Shown here one piece after another: positions 52,701 to 62,641 of a stretch of 64,000 nucleotides of DNA. Position numbers and translations under genes: made by a program. Location: assembly GCA_014695255.1 (NCBI GenBank), contig JACJNX010000126.1:62001-126000 (forward strand), in the 5' to 3' direction. The notes below the pieces were generated by a model, which was not told the DNA's origin, made no database searches, and saw only the letters and a list, made by a program, of their open reading frames with translations. The DNA comes from Cyanobacteria bacterium FACHB-63. Lineage in GTDB: Bacteria > Cyanobacteriota > Cyanobacteriia > Leptolyngbyales > Leptolyngbyaceae. Position 1 is the stretch's first letter; every line of letters starts with the position of its first letter.

Positions 52701-53489
52701 AAAGAACAATTCCCAGTTATAAACGGAATAGGCACCACTAGAAGTAAAATCGAGATCGCTGACTGGATATGGCCGTTTTACTAACTCAGATGGTTTATAA
52801 ACCGAGAAAATATCCGCATATAGCTTGGGTTCGGGTTTGCTTCGTAGAAGGGTAATCTGTGTCCCACCCAAAATTACGATTTCCGTGCCGTTCAGAACCA
52901 ATACTTCAATTCCTAATGGGAGCGTGGCTAGTGTCCCATCAAATAACTCGATCTGTGTTTCTCTGGAGAGCGTTACTTTTGTGTCTCCAAGTAACTGAGC
53001 TGCAGTATTCTGCGGTAGATTAATCACTGATCCTGGAGGTGGTGTACCTGTCGATCCTTCAATTAAGGTGGCTTTAGTGTCCTTTTGAAAAGTTGCTGAG
53101 GCAATTGTTGCGAGTTTCAACTGCAGCTTGCCGGAGAGAGCAATACCCATCCCTGTAGGGAGAATAGCTTGCACATCGTTTAGCAGCACAAACGACGAAC
53201 CACCAGCAATTCCTATCTCAGAACTATTGTTTAACGCGACCTCAATGCTGCCCGGAAGAGAGGTGTCATTGGGTTCATAATCTGTGTCCGCTGCCTGCAA
53301 TCCAGCGGTAGATTCACGGAGCAGACGCTTATTTAACTGCTCCACATAAGGATGAAAGTGTGGGTAGAAACGGTAGCTGATTTCTCTTTGCCGAATCAAA
53401 ACTCGTTTATCTATTCGGATTATCTTTGGTAATTCCCAATCTGTTTCGACTTCCCCATGGAACCCTCCAGAACGAATTAGCGAACTCAT
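49728..53489 (-). CDS. TcA-like toxin component, C-terminal subunit
   Basis: The 1253-residue protein corresponds to the C-terminal part of Tc toxin A subunits. An N-terminal stretch (about 70-220) is built of short beta repeats such as IELFDGTLATLPLGIEVLVL. Then comes GAYSVYNWELFFHVPITIAIHL, a conserved segment before the pore region. A long helical part follows (about 500-900, MEKEDGEAMTILRAKHERII), typical of the central channel. The end (about 955-1200) resembles the TcB-binding domain (GHYFRRIKNVAVSIPCVTGPYTSVNCTLTL). The gene starts 25 bp after its partner, after GGAGCAG. It would form a pentameric translocation pore with the upstream product. Confidence 0.8.
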   Translation of the reverse strand: MSSLIRSGGFHGEVETDWELPKIIRIDKRVLIRQREISYRFYPHFHPYVEQLNKRLLRESTAGLQAADTDYEPNDTSLPGSIEVALNNSSEIGIAGGSSFVLLNDVQAILPTGMGIALSGKLQLKLATIASATFQKDTKATLIEGSTGTPPPGSVINLPQNTAAQLLGDTKVTLSRETQIELFDGTLATLPLGIEVLVLNGTEIVILGGTQITLLRSKPEPKLYADIFSVYKPSELVKRPYPVSDLDFTSSGAYSVYNWELFFHVPITIAIHLSKNQRFAEAQKWFHFIFDPTDDSDGPTPERFWKVRPFQYTDVKKIEEILVNLSTGADETLRNDTINSIEAWKDAPFRPHVIARFRQQAYMYKTVMAYLDNLIAWGDSLFRQDTSETIDEALMLYVLAASILGPRPQSVPKKGNVRPQTYANLRVDLDKFGNAMRDMEPDIPFDLMPFPAANGTNFERLGTLRSLGKALYFCVPHNDKLLSYWDTVADRLFKIRNSVNFQGIFRQLALFEPRIDPAMLARAAASGLDIGAIVNGLNQPLPLVRFQVLVQKAAEIVQEVKSLGNSLLSAMEKEDGEAMTILRAKHERIIMEMVEHVKYGQLQEAIKSKEGLLKSLAIEIQSYTYYERQLGRKPDEILKGIPELGELDRDSLDKMKFSMNEPEVGQKKIEDLEVDIAADLEASGGKIISSYEAEELKKLELAWALPEVAKGLKESAKYLRKIPDFPINLHFWGIGATVIFGGTGLAEWANYAAEAALNVVETLKFEANRASKIGTYARRMQDWDYQSIQAAGRISQVFKQIRAAQIREAIAEIELKNHRQQMKHTQEIEDFLNEEGNSKNGKKTNKALYTWMKREVKGLYAQCFQFSFDIAKKAERALQHELGNPELNFLQFGYLSGKEGLLAGEKLYLDIKRMEMAYHDLNQREYELTKHVSLLQVSPLELLKLRTTGRCTVVLPEELFDIDCPGHYFRRIKNVAVSIPCVTGPYTSVNCTLTLTKSSIRKSPLLRDSNYARENSEDDRFSDYFGSLQSIVTSTGQNDSGLFETNLRDERYLPFEGSGVISEWQLQLPANPSNKDPLQFDYNTITDALLHIRYTAREAGGLLKNGAITNLTDQINAAQTVGSVRLFSLRHEFPTEWAKFKGIKIDSAIPDAELTLDIREEHFPYWSKGRLESIKESTFYKQGSTGVVTETPSSSEVAVLTPESDGTITTAILDTSDITLPKPLDKSTLRLKLRFNTNSMEDLWLALTWGKKE

Positions 53490-53514
53490 AACATCTGCTC
53501 CAATTGGTTTAAAT

Positions 53515-56500
53515 TTAAGACTCGGTTAGCTTGACATTACCTGCCAGGCTTGAGTTGAAACCATTTCTACCAACAATATTCAATCCGCTAGTAGATTGCA
53601 TCAGACCGGCATTTTTGAGCGCATTGCTTGCAGCGATGAGAGTATTGCTAGGCGTCATATCGCTACCAGGATGGGCTTTGAGCATTAAACTGCTTGCATT
53701 GGCTACGCTTGAAATTTCAGATGATGGTACTTCCACAGCTTCCAACCGACCAGACGGACCAATCAACTCACGCCCCAACCGCAAAGCAGTAATAGGATTA
53801 ATAAGCCAATCGAAAGAAGGATTGATCTTCCGAATTGATTCAGCATTGATTGGAGAAGTCCACAATTCTCCACGATCGTTAAGAATCGGCACCTTTGGTC
53901 CTGGTTGTTGGGTTCTCGGGGGAAGATCCCTCCAAGGTACTGAGTCGTTACCAGGGTCTGCTTGAGGTGGAGGTAATATCCAATCCTTAAATTCTTCAAT
54001 CGTAAGCTCTATAAGGTTGGGTTCGATGAAGAATGTGTGGTCATTATTTTGGTAAAAGACAGGTTTGATTAGCTTTGCGATCTCTGGATTGCCAGCGATG
54101 TCAATATCATTGTTGCAGGGTAATAGTGTGAATGGCCCGCTCTGCTGGATGATAGGAAGAATTGCTGGAACAGGAACAGGCGGCTTACCCCCTTCGGTTA
54201 TGATGCTCTGGATAAAATTAACCTGAAGTGATCCACTACCTGAATATTTCGTGGCAGAAATAACATTGTTTGCGTTATATGGATTCCCAGGTTGACTGAT
54301 AGTGGAGTTAGTTCTTTCAGGGATGCTGTTGCGTCCTGATAGATAGATAGGGAAATAATTCCTAAGAAGGCTACTCCGACTACCATATACCAAACAAATA
54401 GTTACTCCTCGCTCTTCGTTGTCTTTGTATTCTTTCGATACATACATAAATACTGTTTTGTAATCATAGTTAGAAGGCACTCTCATTGGAATCTCTGCAG
54501 AAGATCCATCATCACCCACCCTATACATCACTGGTAGAAATCCACCTGATTTCCTTGTACTCCATTGACCACCAACGTATTCGCTCCAATGAAGCTGAAC
54601 CTCAACTTGCTTATATGTGCCTGCTGCTTTGATGTCGCTGACCATATCAGAGAGAGAAGCCTTAGCCAGAGTCTGACCAGCTGTTTTAGTACCCATTTCA
54701 GGAGTGGTATCTGCCTTGTCCATGAACGTTACCCAGAACAGAAAGAGGCGATCGCGCCAGATAACGGGAGCCAAATGATCTCCCTCAATTTCAGCAGTTA
54801 CTGGCTCCCAAGGAGTCCACATCTGGTGAGCATAACGGCGGTAGAAGTATTTGTGTGGCGGATTGGTGGTGCGGCCAATAACGTGTAGAGTGTTTTGGGC
54901 TGGATCGTCTTGATCCTCAAAGTGCATGGCGACAATGTCAAGTTTGGCGATCTCATCCAGTTTTTTAAGGTAGTTGAGGAAAGCATCCTCCACCAAGTCG
55001 CTGGAGACATCACCCTGAAGTAGTGCCCCTTCTAATTCGGCAAAGAGATAAGTCTTGTCATCACGAAACTCTGGCTCCAACCAGTTTTCTGGGAAGAGGA
55101 AGATCCGGCGATTCGCCTCCCAAACGCGGTAACGCTTCATCCATTTCCACTGTTTGGCATTGATAATCGCTGCTGGAGGAACTTGTTTTTCAAGATTAAG
55201 CAGACAGCGTTGGATGAACAATTGCACGGATGAAATCGCCAAGCGAATCCTTGATGTTTGCACCACGGGCTCCATGCCAGGGTCAATGAGGAAATACTCG
55301 TAGAGCTGCTCCATGCTGACAAACTTATGCTGATGCATGGTATGGGCTACCAGGGCATCGCGCTGACGCTGGCGAAGCTTGTCAAAGATTGGCTGGGCTA
55401 CCCTTTGCCAGGCAATCGGCTCGAATCGGGACTTAATTGTCTCTTTCAGGTTACGAGCGATATCAAAGCGCTGCTTAGAAAGAGATGTAGGACTAACAAT
55501 GCGAGTCCACTCAGTGATAGCATCTGGTACAACTCCAAAGCGCTCAATAACTTGCAAGGCATCCCAAAGTCGTTGCAGGGGTTTTTCACTCTTGAACTTT
55601 GGGTCTAATCCAAACAGGAGTTTGGCAGTAACCATGACTGTATTTTCATCACGGCGGGTGAGTTTGGAGATCGAGGAGTAAGTCCGATCTGTCGGCGACT
55701 CAAAAATGCCGATCAAGTCGTCCGAACCATTCACTAAGTCACGCTTGAGATGGGTATAGCTAGCCAGACGCAGGAATTGATTGAATAAGGGTGTTACTCG
55801 ATCTGCTTCTGTCGCAAGCTCAGGATTGTCGGTTCTTGCGTTCAGAATAGCCTGCTCATTTGTCAGAGTTGGATCAGATTTTTGCTTCTCTTTTGCGATG
55901 GCTTCCAATATTAATTGAGCATCTCGAGCCGGTAAATTCTTTAAATCGAGACCATCAAAGTCAGGAGCGTGCATAAGTAAGTAACGCACCTCACGCTCGT
56001 TTAAGTTAAGACTCTGAATAAGAAGCAAAGTCTTGCTAAGTAAGGTATGTGCATGTTCAGCTCGGTCAACAGTATTGGCTGGATAGAGCTTAATTTGGGC
56101 CACTGTATCTTTCGGTAAAGTCTCACCCTGTACAAGCAGTCGTGCGTCATCACCGTCCAAGTTCTGCAGATTTAGCGAAAACCGATAGAGCACTCCTGAT
56201 TTAAGTTCCAGGTACTTTTCAGGTTCATTACCCAGTAAGGCATTGGCTGAGCTAGCTGAGCCATTTAGAAACAAAGGCTCAGGTAGATGATAAAACCGTA
56301 GCTCGGCTGATGCATTTTGCTTGTCTAACTCTATATTGAAGCGATAAGCCCCAGGAGTAGGCACTTCTAAATATCCTTCAAAGCGGGCACTATTTGTCCC
56401 TTCTGGTTTGAGTGGCTTACCTTCTATGTCTTTAAGACTTGTGTCTACATCAGACAAGTTAATTTTCTGTCCATTTCCTGTTCCGTCAACTGTAGAAAAG

Positions 56501-59500
56501 AAAGTTGCTGAAACCCCGATTTCTCCTAGCTTCGACATTGCCTCTACCAGCGTTTGGGGATCTCCAAGCAACCTGCTATCGGTCAATAGGCTCTCTACCA
56601 AGGCTGGATCTGCTCCTGTTTGAGTCGTTAAGGTCTGGACGACCAACTGGCGGATCAGTTGTTTTTGCAAAAAGGGCAGAAATGCATAAGCTAGCTTCGT
56701 TTGTTGCTTGCGGATTCTGTCCTGCTCAGTTTCATTTGGGTCAAGAGGGAGATTGGAATTAAAGAGTAGGTCAAAATCTCCAGAATCGAGAAAGCCAGAT
56801 GTTGGTTGGACATTAATTGGCTGTTTTTCCAAATACTTTCTGAAGAAAGATCTCGCTTGTTCCTGCACCTTATTCAATAGCTCTTCCAAAAGAGGCGATC
56901 GAACGTGAGGGGTTGGAGGAACTGGTTTAGGCAGCTTGTCCAACAGGGCAGTCTTTTGAGCATCGAACAAAACTCCACGGAACGTCAGCTTCTGTTCTTG
57001 TCGGATGTTGTTGTATTTAATTTGTGCTTGTAAAATAGATGGCTCTTCCGCAAATCCCTCAGGCGGTAGGGAGGTATCGGATTTAGCAGTGGCAGTAAAC
57101 TCCACTGTTCCATTCATCATCGCTAGTAAACGTTCGACAACATCAGACGGCAGAACCAAAGCCAGTTTTTGCTGCAGAACTTCATCACTCATTGTCCCTG
57201 GATCCTCCGGTACAGCATGTTCTGCTTGGATTGCTCGGATCCCTTCCGCTAGAGTTTTGAGCAATCCCAAAGTTGCCTCGCGGTTAGGGCGATATTTTCC
57301 AGTTTCATCAAAGCGATGACGCAGTAAGTAATCTAAATCTTCAATTTTCAAACCACTTTCTTTGACTTGCTCGCTAACTTCCACAAAACGCAGAGTCTCG
57401 GTAAAGGGATAGTCATTAGCCAGGGATGTTAATAGAGCAGGATCTAGTTGTTTAAAGGGATCCCGTCCAGAAAGTCGTTTGAGTGTGATTAACTCACGCA
57501 CAGATTGCTTGAGCGCTTTTGCCAAAAGACCATAACGATAGAGAAGCGACACATTCTCTAGTGATAGTTCTGACGTATCGATAGATTTGTTTGCATCAAT
57601 TAGAATGAGCCTGATTTCGTCAGCACTTAAACTTAAAGCTCCTTGAATTGCCTGTTGATGGCTCTTGATCAACATAAACTCCTGAGCTTTTTTCTGAACT
57701 GCGTCTAGCAACGAGGCAAGGGTTAACGAGGCAGGGGTTGTTGAATCTGACACAAGAGTTTTCAATCGTGTTTTTTCCACATCAGTCAGTACTCCTCGGT
57801 AGGAAAGATGTTGTACTTCGCGAAGTGGATCGTAATTCAAGGTAAGGCGGGGTTTTTCATTTTCAAATAAAGCACCATCGATCCGATCTGCTGGCTCAAC
57901 TTTAGCCTGACTAACCTCGTGTTGAACCCTTTCTGAAATCGCTGCCAAATATGACGAATCTAAATAATCGCCCAAAGGATGATCGAAGATAGATATATTT
58001 TGGTTTGTTTGCTCATCAAAAACTTCACCACTCTTCAAGCTGCTACGTGTCAAGAAAAGCTGAGCATAGAGGGGATTTTTTCCCTTTGTGGTCATCTGTG
58101 ACCAAAGGGTTAATAACTTGAGCCGACTTTGCTCACCGATCTTGACTTGCCCATCTAGTGCCTTGAGATGTGCTAGATAGATTAAGGCTGTCTTGAGGGG
58201 TTGCGAATTGAGATGAGACGAGTCAAAGGGAGTATTTTCGGGAATAAATACTTGTAGAGCGCGATCTGTTTCTTCAATACTCCAACCCAATTTCCGCCAC
58301 AGTCTTACAAAGAGGTTTATCTTCAGAAACACAATTTCATCAGCGGCTTTTCCACTCGCGTATTTTAGGGTTGTTTTGTCAAAATCACAGCCAGCATCTG
58401 GATCTGCTAGCACTAAAATTTCATCAAAAGGAATGTTGTTGAGCCTAGTCGCTAGAGATTCCACAGTCAAACCTGAAGCTGGATATCTTGCTATAAGATG
58501 CTCTAAACTTTTCTTGGCAGCATGTAATCCAACAAGAATTTTCCAATCATCTTTTGTAATTGCATTAAATTGATCCTTCTCAGCAGGTGTCCATTTGTCC
58601 TGCTCTTTACTGAGAAGAGCCTCGTTCTGCTGATATTTTTGAGCATAAGTAATTCTGTTGTTCTTATACAAAAAAACGTTCTGAATGCTTATACCTAATT
58701 TGTAAAGAATCACCAACCCTGTAAGTTTGGGATTAACAAATCCAGTTTGGACAATATCAGTAATTTCTTTGTAGGTCACTCCCAGGCGACGGGAGAGTGC
58801 TTTAGCAGATTCCAGCACAGTTGTCGCTGCAAAAACGATTAAATCGCCTTGTTTGGGGGGAGTAGCCCAAATGCCCTCGAACCTAACTTCGGTCATACCT
58901 GCACCACCAGATCCGATGTTTCCTATTGCTGATATCGTCTTTGTTTCTGTTTGAAGTGTATTTGTACTAATATCGAAGTAAGTACAGATATCCCCCGCAT
59001 TAAATTTCAGAGCTTCGGCATCGGGAATCAACACTGCCGCGTTTAATACATTGGTTGGGTTTTGGATAATAGGTCGGGCTAACGTATAGCCATACAGCTC
59101 ATACCACTTATCGTTCTGTAAGGGGTTTGGTTCTGTCAAAATGTCAAATTCAGTTGGAGAGAGTTGGAGAGATTCGATAAAGATTGCTGCCCGGTCATAA
59201 GCTTGAGTTGGCTCGAACAGTTCATCACCAGAACGGAAGAGTTCCAATAGTTTCCACAGTGGTGTTTCAAAATAATTAGAAAAGCTACGCACCGTTTCGA
59301 TCCAAAGATCGAAAGGAAGCGCAAGAGGATACCGCGACAGTTGAAGCTTTTCATAGGCCTCGCCAATGACATTCTGGGGTTCAGCTAACAGTTCTGTTGT
59401 CGTTGCTTCACCTGTATCGTGGGCAGCCTTAGCCTCGAGTTTATCGTGGGCAACGTAGTATTCTAGAATCTCGTTGACGATATCAATGTAGGGTAAAGCG

Positions 59501-62097
59501 GTATTGGTGTTCTCGCAGGTTAGGGGAATGTGAGGCAGATCTGGGCGACGCTCGATCAGGGCATCGTAAGGCTTTTTGTATTGGGTTGTGTAGTCTTCAT
59601 TGTGTTTTTTCTTCCACCTATCCAAGAAATTTTCCCATACTTTTAGTTCTCCACTTTCCGTATAGTCTATGAACTGCAGCAGAGACACTAGATAGGCAGC
59701 AGGACTGAGAACTGAACGGCATTGCTCGCACTCACAAAAATCCATAGAACCAAAAAGCGACTCCATGGTAGGGTATTGTTTGAGCAGTTCATTCCTGACA
59801 TTTTTTTGTACTGCAACAGATGCGGATGTTCCAGCAGTTGAAGTAGCACTGTCAAGTTTTTTAGCAATTGTAAACAGATTATATATTGTGCTGCTGATCT
59901 GCTGAGCTTTGCGATGAACCAGCTCGGCTTCTTTCGGCGACGGAAATAAATGACCGTAGCGATCGACAAAAGCTTCTAGAGAAAATTCAGCAATGTCGTA
60001 GGCAGATGTTAACCTAATTTCTTTTAGTAAAACTTCCATTGCTGCATTGCTTGGTGTCAATTGGTATGCCCGGTACAATGTCTTCGTTGTTTCGATAGCT
60101 TTTGTTTTTACCTCCTCGGCAATATCACTGCTGATTACATCATCTTTTCTAGCTTGTATAAAAGCCTGAAGGGGTGTCTGCCCGAGCTTAAAACCCAGGG
60201 CGCTAGCATTTTTTAGAAGGGTTATTGTTGCGGTACGGGCTGCGGGATCGAGATTGAGTTGGAAGGTGTCATTAGTGTCAAGCTCGACCATACGTGTCAC
60301 TACTTGAGTGGGATAACTCAGGCGAACTTTGCGAGCCATATCCTCAGCGTAAGCATTCAAGCGTGCTTCGACAGTTTCCCCACTAAATGCCGGAGGAATC
60401 AGCGCTTGCAGCCGCTGTTTTTCATCTTCGCTGGGTGGTTCATTGCGACGCTCTGGGCGGATCCCCGCCGCATCATACAGTTTATTTATCCACGAATCGG
60501 CTTTAAATAAATTTTGATCCACCAGATGACTTGCAACTAGCTTATCCACGGACTGAAGGCGATCTATGTCCGGTATACCCTGCTTCAAACTGGTCGTTAG
60601 TGCTGGGTTATTTCCAGTTAAATAGGCAAGCTTACCCTGCTGCTGCAAAACACAAATTGGCCCCTTGCCAATTCCCTCATTATGAGCTTGCTCCCACAAT
60701 TGATCGGCTTGACCCCCATGCTTGAAGTAAAGCGTGGCAAACTTATTGCGAATTTCTTCATTTAAGCCTGTTGCTTCGAGCAACTGTCCATAGGTTGCGT
60801 TAGATCCAGGCGCGAGCATTGCCAGCCTAGTATCTCGATAGAATGTCTCGAACCGGTCCTTGACTTCAGCCATCTGCCCGTTGAGGTTGATGATACCGGA
60901 CTCATGTACTTTTAACAGTGCCTGCTCGACAGTCTCAACACTTACACGTCCCAGCTGGAACTTGTCGGACGGAAGGCCCGCGCGGAGTAAGCCATATACA
61001 ATTTCCTGTGATAGACCAACCTGAGGATCTGCGCTGAGATTGGCTGCAGTGGCAGCCATGGCAATTAGGCGAGCATCCCAGCCTGTATTTCGGTTGAGAA
61101 TGCTTAAATCTTGACGCTCAGCATTCTCACTGGCATTTGCTAATCTCCCCATTTCGCCTACATATGGAGTTAAGTCTTCGGTGAGGCGTTGATACTCTGT
61201 AGCTAGGGGTTGTAATGCCGATGGAGCCACCAGATTGAGTACAGCAGCTTTGCCTTTAGCAATGTCATAAAGGATTTTGGAAAGGGGAATTTCGCGACCT
61301 TCACTATCCACTGCCCGAACAGATAAACTTATCGACCTGTCACCAGCGTCATAGGGTAGAGAATAGATTCCATACTCATCTGTGGTTGTCTCTTTCAGAG
61401 AAGTCTCGGTTCCACCAAAGTCGTGGCGGTAGAGTCTTAGTTTCAGGTTTTGGGCTGGCAACCCATGCTCAAGCAAGATGCGTCCTTCGATGCGATGTTG
61501 TTTGGAAGGTGAGTTAGCAACAGGAAGTGTGAGGTTTACAATCTCTATAGGTTGTGCTGCTGTAATTGGTTCTGAGGATAGCAATAGATCATCGTCTCCA
61601 CTGGAAACGGTGATATGTAATTCAATCTCATTGTCCCCAGGCAATTGTTCGTAGCGAATTGTATAGCGGCCCTCGCTGTCGCTTATATCTTGCCCAAGGC
61701 GAAACCCACGGTTCCAGGCACGAATAACACCAGCCTTGAAGGGTTCTCCAGTACTAAGAACGATCTGCCCACTAACGATGTAGAACCGGGGCATTGGATC
61801 TGAACCCAATGCTCCTAAATCTTTCAAAATCCGGTTTAACAGCGATGCAGTTCTTTCATCAACTGCATCGAAACTTTCTAGCCCATTTTGCTCTCGAAAA
61901 ATCCTTACTACTTTTGCAGTATATTCTCCATAAGTTTGTTCACGTTGCTCATTCCGTACTGCTTCTTCATACCCAGGCAAATCGCTGTCGGACACTTGAA
62001 TGACCCGCCTGGAGAGAAGCAAAAGTAAACCATCTTGCAGGTTAAAGACCTCAGGACCGTGATCGTTGGGGTTAAGAGGATGAACAATCGGTCTCAT
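53515..62097 (-). CDS. TcA-like toxin component, N-terminal subunit
   Basis: I start at the ATG at 62097 (MRPIVHPLNPNDHGPEVFNL), preceded by GGAGAAG, rather than 62175. The 2860-residue protein has a peptidoglycan-binding-like start (1-95), two carboxypeptidase-regulatory-like beta modules (about 120-300), and helical shell domains. The SpvA/VRP1 signature MDFCECEQCRSVLSPAAYLV lies at about 785. A PA14-like beta segment is near 1900, and the neuraminidase-like/ABC-toxin region (TNPPHKYFYRRYAHQMWTPW, GDHLAPVIWRDRLFLFWVTF) is at about 2400-2460. Together with the next gene it makes up a complete TcA. No TcB or TcC gene is in view. Confidence 0.82.
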   Translation of the reverse strand: MRPIVHPLNPNDHGPEVFNLQDGLLLLLSRRVIQVSDSDLPGYEEAVRNEQREQTYGEYTAKVVRIFREQNGLESFDAVDERTASLLNRILKDLGALGSDPMPRFYIVSGQIVLSTGEPFKAGVIRAWNRGFRLGQDISDSEGRYTIRYEQLPGDNEIELHITVSSGDDDLLLSSEPITAAQPIEIVNLTLPVANSPSKQHRIEGRILLEHGLPAQNLKLRLYRHDFGGTETSLKETTTDEYGIYSLPYDAGDRSISLSVRAVDSEGREIPLSKILYDIAKGKAAVLNLVAPSALQPLATEYQRLTEDLTPYVGEMGRLANASENAERQDLSILNRNTGWDARLIAMAATAANLSADPQVGLSQEIVYGLLRAGLPSDKFQLGRVSVETVEQALLKVHESGIINLNGQMAEVKDRFETFYRDTRLAMLAPGSNATYGQLLEATGLNEEIRNKFATLYFKHGGQADQLWEQAHNEGIGKGPICVLQQQGKLAYLTGNNPALTTSLKQGIPDIDRLQSVDKLVASHLVDQNLFKADSWINKLYDAAGIRPERRNEPPSEDEKQRLQALIPPAFSGETVEARLNAYAEDMARKVRLSYPTQVVTRMVELDTNDTFQLNLDPAARTATITLLKNASALGFKLGQTPLQAFIQARKDDVISSDIAEEVKTKAIETTKTLYRAYQLTPSNAAMEVLLKEIRLTSAYDIAEFSLEAFVDRYGHLFPSPKEAELVHRKAQQISSTIYNLFTIAKKLDSATSTAGTSASVAVQKNVRNELLKQYPTMESLFGSMDFCECEQCRSVLSPAAYLVSLLQFIDYTESGELKVWENFLDRWKKKHNEDYTTQYKKPYDALIERRPDLPHIPLTCENTNTALPYIDIVNEILEYYVAHDKLEAKAAHDTGEATTTELLAEPQNVIGEAYEKLQLSRYPLALPFDLWIETVRSFSNYFETPLWKLLELFRSGDELFEPTQAYDRAAIFIESLQLSPTEFDILTEPNPLQNDKWYELYGYTLARPIIQNPTNVLNAAVLIPDAEALKFNAGDICTYFDISTNTLQTETKTISAIGNIGSGGAGMTEVRFEGIWATPPKQGDLIVFAATTVLESAKALSRRLGVTYKEITDIVQTGFVNPKLTGLVILYKLGISIQNVFLYKNNRITYAQKYQQNEALLSKEQDKWTPAEKDQFNAITKDDWKILVGLHAAKKSLEHLIARYPASGLTVESLATRLNNIPFDEILVLADPDAGCDFDKTTLKYASGKAADEIVFLKINLFVRLWRKLGWSIEETDRALQVFIPENTPFDSSHLNSQPLKTALIYLAHLKALDGQVKIGEQSRLKLLTLWSQMTTKGKNPLYAQLFLTRSSLKSGEVFDEQTNQNISIFDHPLGDYLDSSYLAAISERVQHEVSQAKVEPADRIDGALFENEKPRLTLNYDPLREVQHLSYRGVLTDVEKTRLKTLVSDSTTPASLTLASLLDAVQKKAQEFMLIKSHQQAIQGALSLSADEIRLILIDANKSIDTSELSLENVSLLYRYGLLAKALKQSVRELITLKRLSGRDPFKQLDPALLTSLANDYPFTETLRFVEVSEQVKESGLKIEDLDYLLRHRFDETGKYRPNREATLGLLKTLAEGIRAIQAEHAVPEDPGTMSDEVLQQKLALVLPSDVVERLLAMMNGTVEFTATAKSDTSLPPEGFAEEPSILQAQIKYNNIRQEQKLTFRGVLFDAQKTALLDKLPKPVPPTPHVRSPLLEELLNKVQEQARSFFRKYLEKQPINVQPTSGFLDSGDFDLLFNSNLPLDPNETEQDRIRKQQTKLAYAFLPFLQKQLIRQLVVQTLTTQTGADPALVESLLTDSRLLGDPQTLVEAMSKLGEIGVSATFFSTVDGTGNGQKINLSDVDTSLKDIEGKPLKPEGTNSARFEGYLEVPTPGAYRFNIELDKQNASAELRFYHLPEPLFLNGSASSANALLGNEPEKYLELKSGVLYRFSLNLQNLDGDDARLLVQGETLPKDTVAQIKLYPANTVDRAEHAHTLLSKTLLLIQSLNLNEREVRYLLMHAPDFDGLDLKNLPARDAQLILEAIAKEKQKSDPTLTNEQAILNARTDNPELATEADRVTPLFNQFLRLASYTHLKRDLVNGSDDLIGIFESPTDRTYSSISKLTRRDENTVMVTAKLLFGLDPKFKSEKPLQRLWDALQVIERFGVVPDAITEWTRIVSPTSLSKQRFDIARNLKETIKSRFEPIAWQRVAQPIFDKLRQRQRDALVAHTMHQHKFVSMEQLYEYFLIDPGMEPVVQTSRIRLAISSVQLFIQRCLLNLEKQVPPAAIINAKQWKWMKRYRVWEANRRIFLFPENWLEPEFRDDKTYLFAELEGALLQGDVSSDLVEDAFLNYLKKLDEIAKLDIVAMHFEDQDDPAQNTLHVIGRTTNPPHKYFYRRYAHQMWTPWEPVTAEIEGDHLAPVIWRDRLFLFWVTFMDKADTTPEMGTKTAGQTLAKASLSDMVSDIKAAGTYKQVEVQLHWSEYVGGQWSTRKSGGFLPVMYRVGDDGSSAEIPMRVPSNYDYKTVFMYVSKEYKDNEERGVTICLVYGSRSSLLRNYFPIYLSGRNSIPERTNSTISQPGNPYNANNVISATKYSGSGSLQVNFIQSIITEGGKPPVPVPAILPIIQQSGPFTLLPCNNDIDIAGNPEIAKLIKPVFYQNNDHTFFIEPNLIELTIEEFKDWILPPPQADPGNDSVPWRDLPPRTQQPGPKVPILNDRGELWTSPINAESIRKINPSFDWLINPITALRLGRELIGPSGRLEAVEVPSSEISSVANASSLMLKAHPGSDMTPSNTLIAASNALKNAGLMQSTSGLNIVGRNGFNSSLAGNVKLTES

Positions 62098-62177
62098 GAC
62101 AAACTTCTCCAAATAGATGATGTAATTGAATGTTGATTGCTGGCATAAATGAGTTAGAAATAAAATCAAAACCAAAT

Positions 62178-62320
62178 CTATTTTTTGGTGGCAAAATCTA
62201 CTCGACGTGTAACCACATGGATGCCGCTGTAATAGACAGTCTGCTCTTGCTCTCGCACAAAGGATTTGCCTGTCCGTTGTAGCTCACTGATGAGGCAGTG
62301 TTGGTAGATGATTTCTTGAA
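62178..62320 (-). pseudogene. GxxExxY-family fragment
   Basis: The minus strand reads QEIIYQHCLISELQRTGKSF then VREQEQTVYYSGIHVVTRRVDFATKK and a stop. This matches the middle of GxxExxY proteins (YENALAIEL....PIPVYYKG...RRVDF), but both the start motif and the C-terminal part are missing. Confidence 0.5.
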
Positions 62321-62338
62321 ATTGTGATGTGAGAAGAC

Positions 62339-62548
62339 TTGGAAGCATTGGGGCTGACGATCGCTCCTTTTTCTTCTGAAAAGGCTGAGATGGCAGGGCG
62401 GCTCTGGTTGCAAACTCGACAGGCTGGGCTGTCGTTGGGAGATCGTGCTTGTTTGAGCTTGGGAATACGATTGAATGTTCCAGTTTTGACCTGCGATCGC
62501 ACTTGGGCAACTCTGAGGTTGGCGTTGGATGTGCAAGTGATTCGCTGA
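62339..62548 (+). pseudogene. PIN-domain (VapC-like) C-terminal fragment
   Basis: From about 62339 the plus strand reads LEALGLTIAPFSSEKAEMAG, then AGLSLGDRACLSLGIRLNVPVLTCDRTWATL, the second half of a type II toxin PIN ribonuclease with the catalytic Asp of LGDRACL and CDRTW. The first half, with the first catalytic Asp, is missing, and no antitoxin is found. Confidence 0.65.
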
Positions 62549-62641
62549 TAAGTTCATAATGCGATCGCTTTGATGACAAATCAAGGATGTTTTGCACATA
62601 GTTATGAGCCTCTAGAAACAGATTGGGGTTTTGGTGAGATA

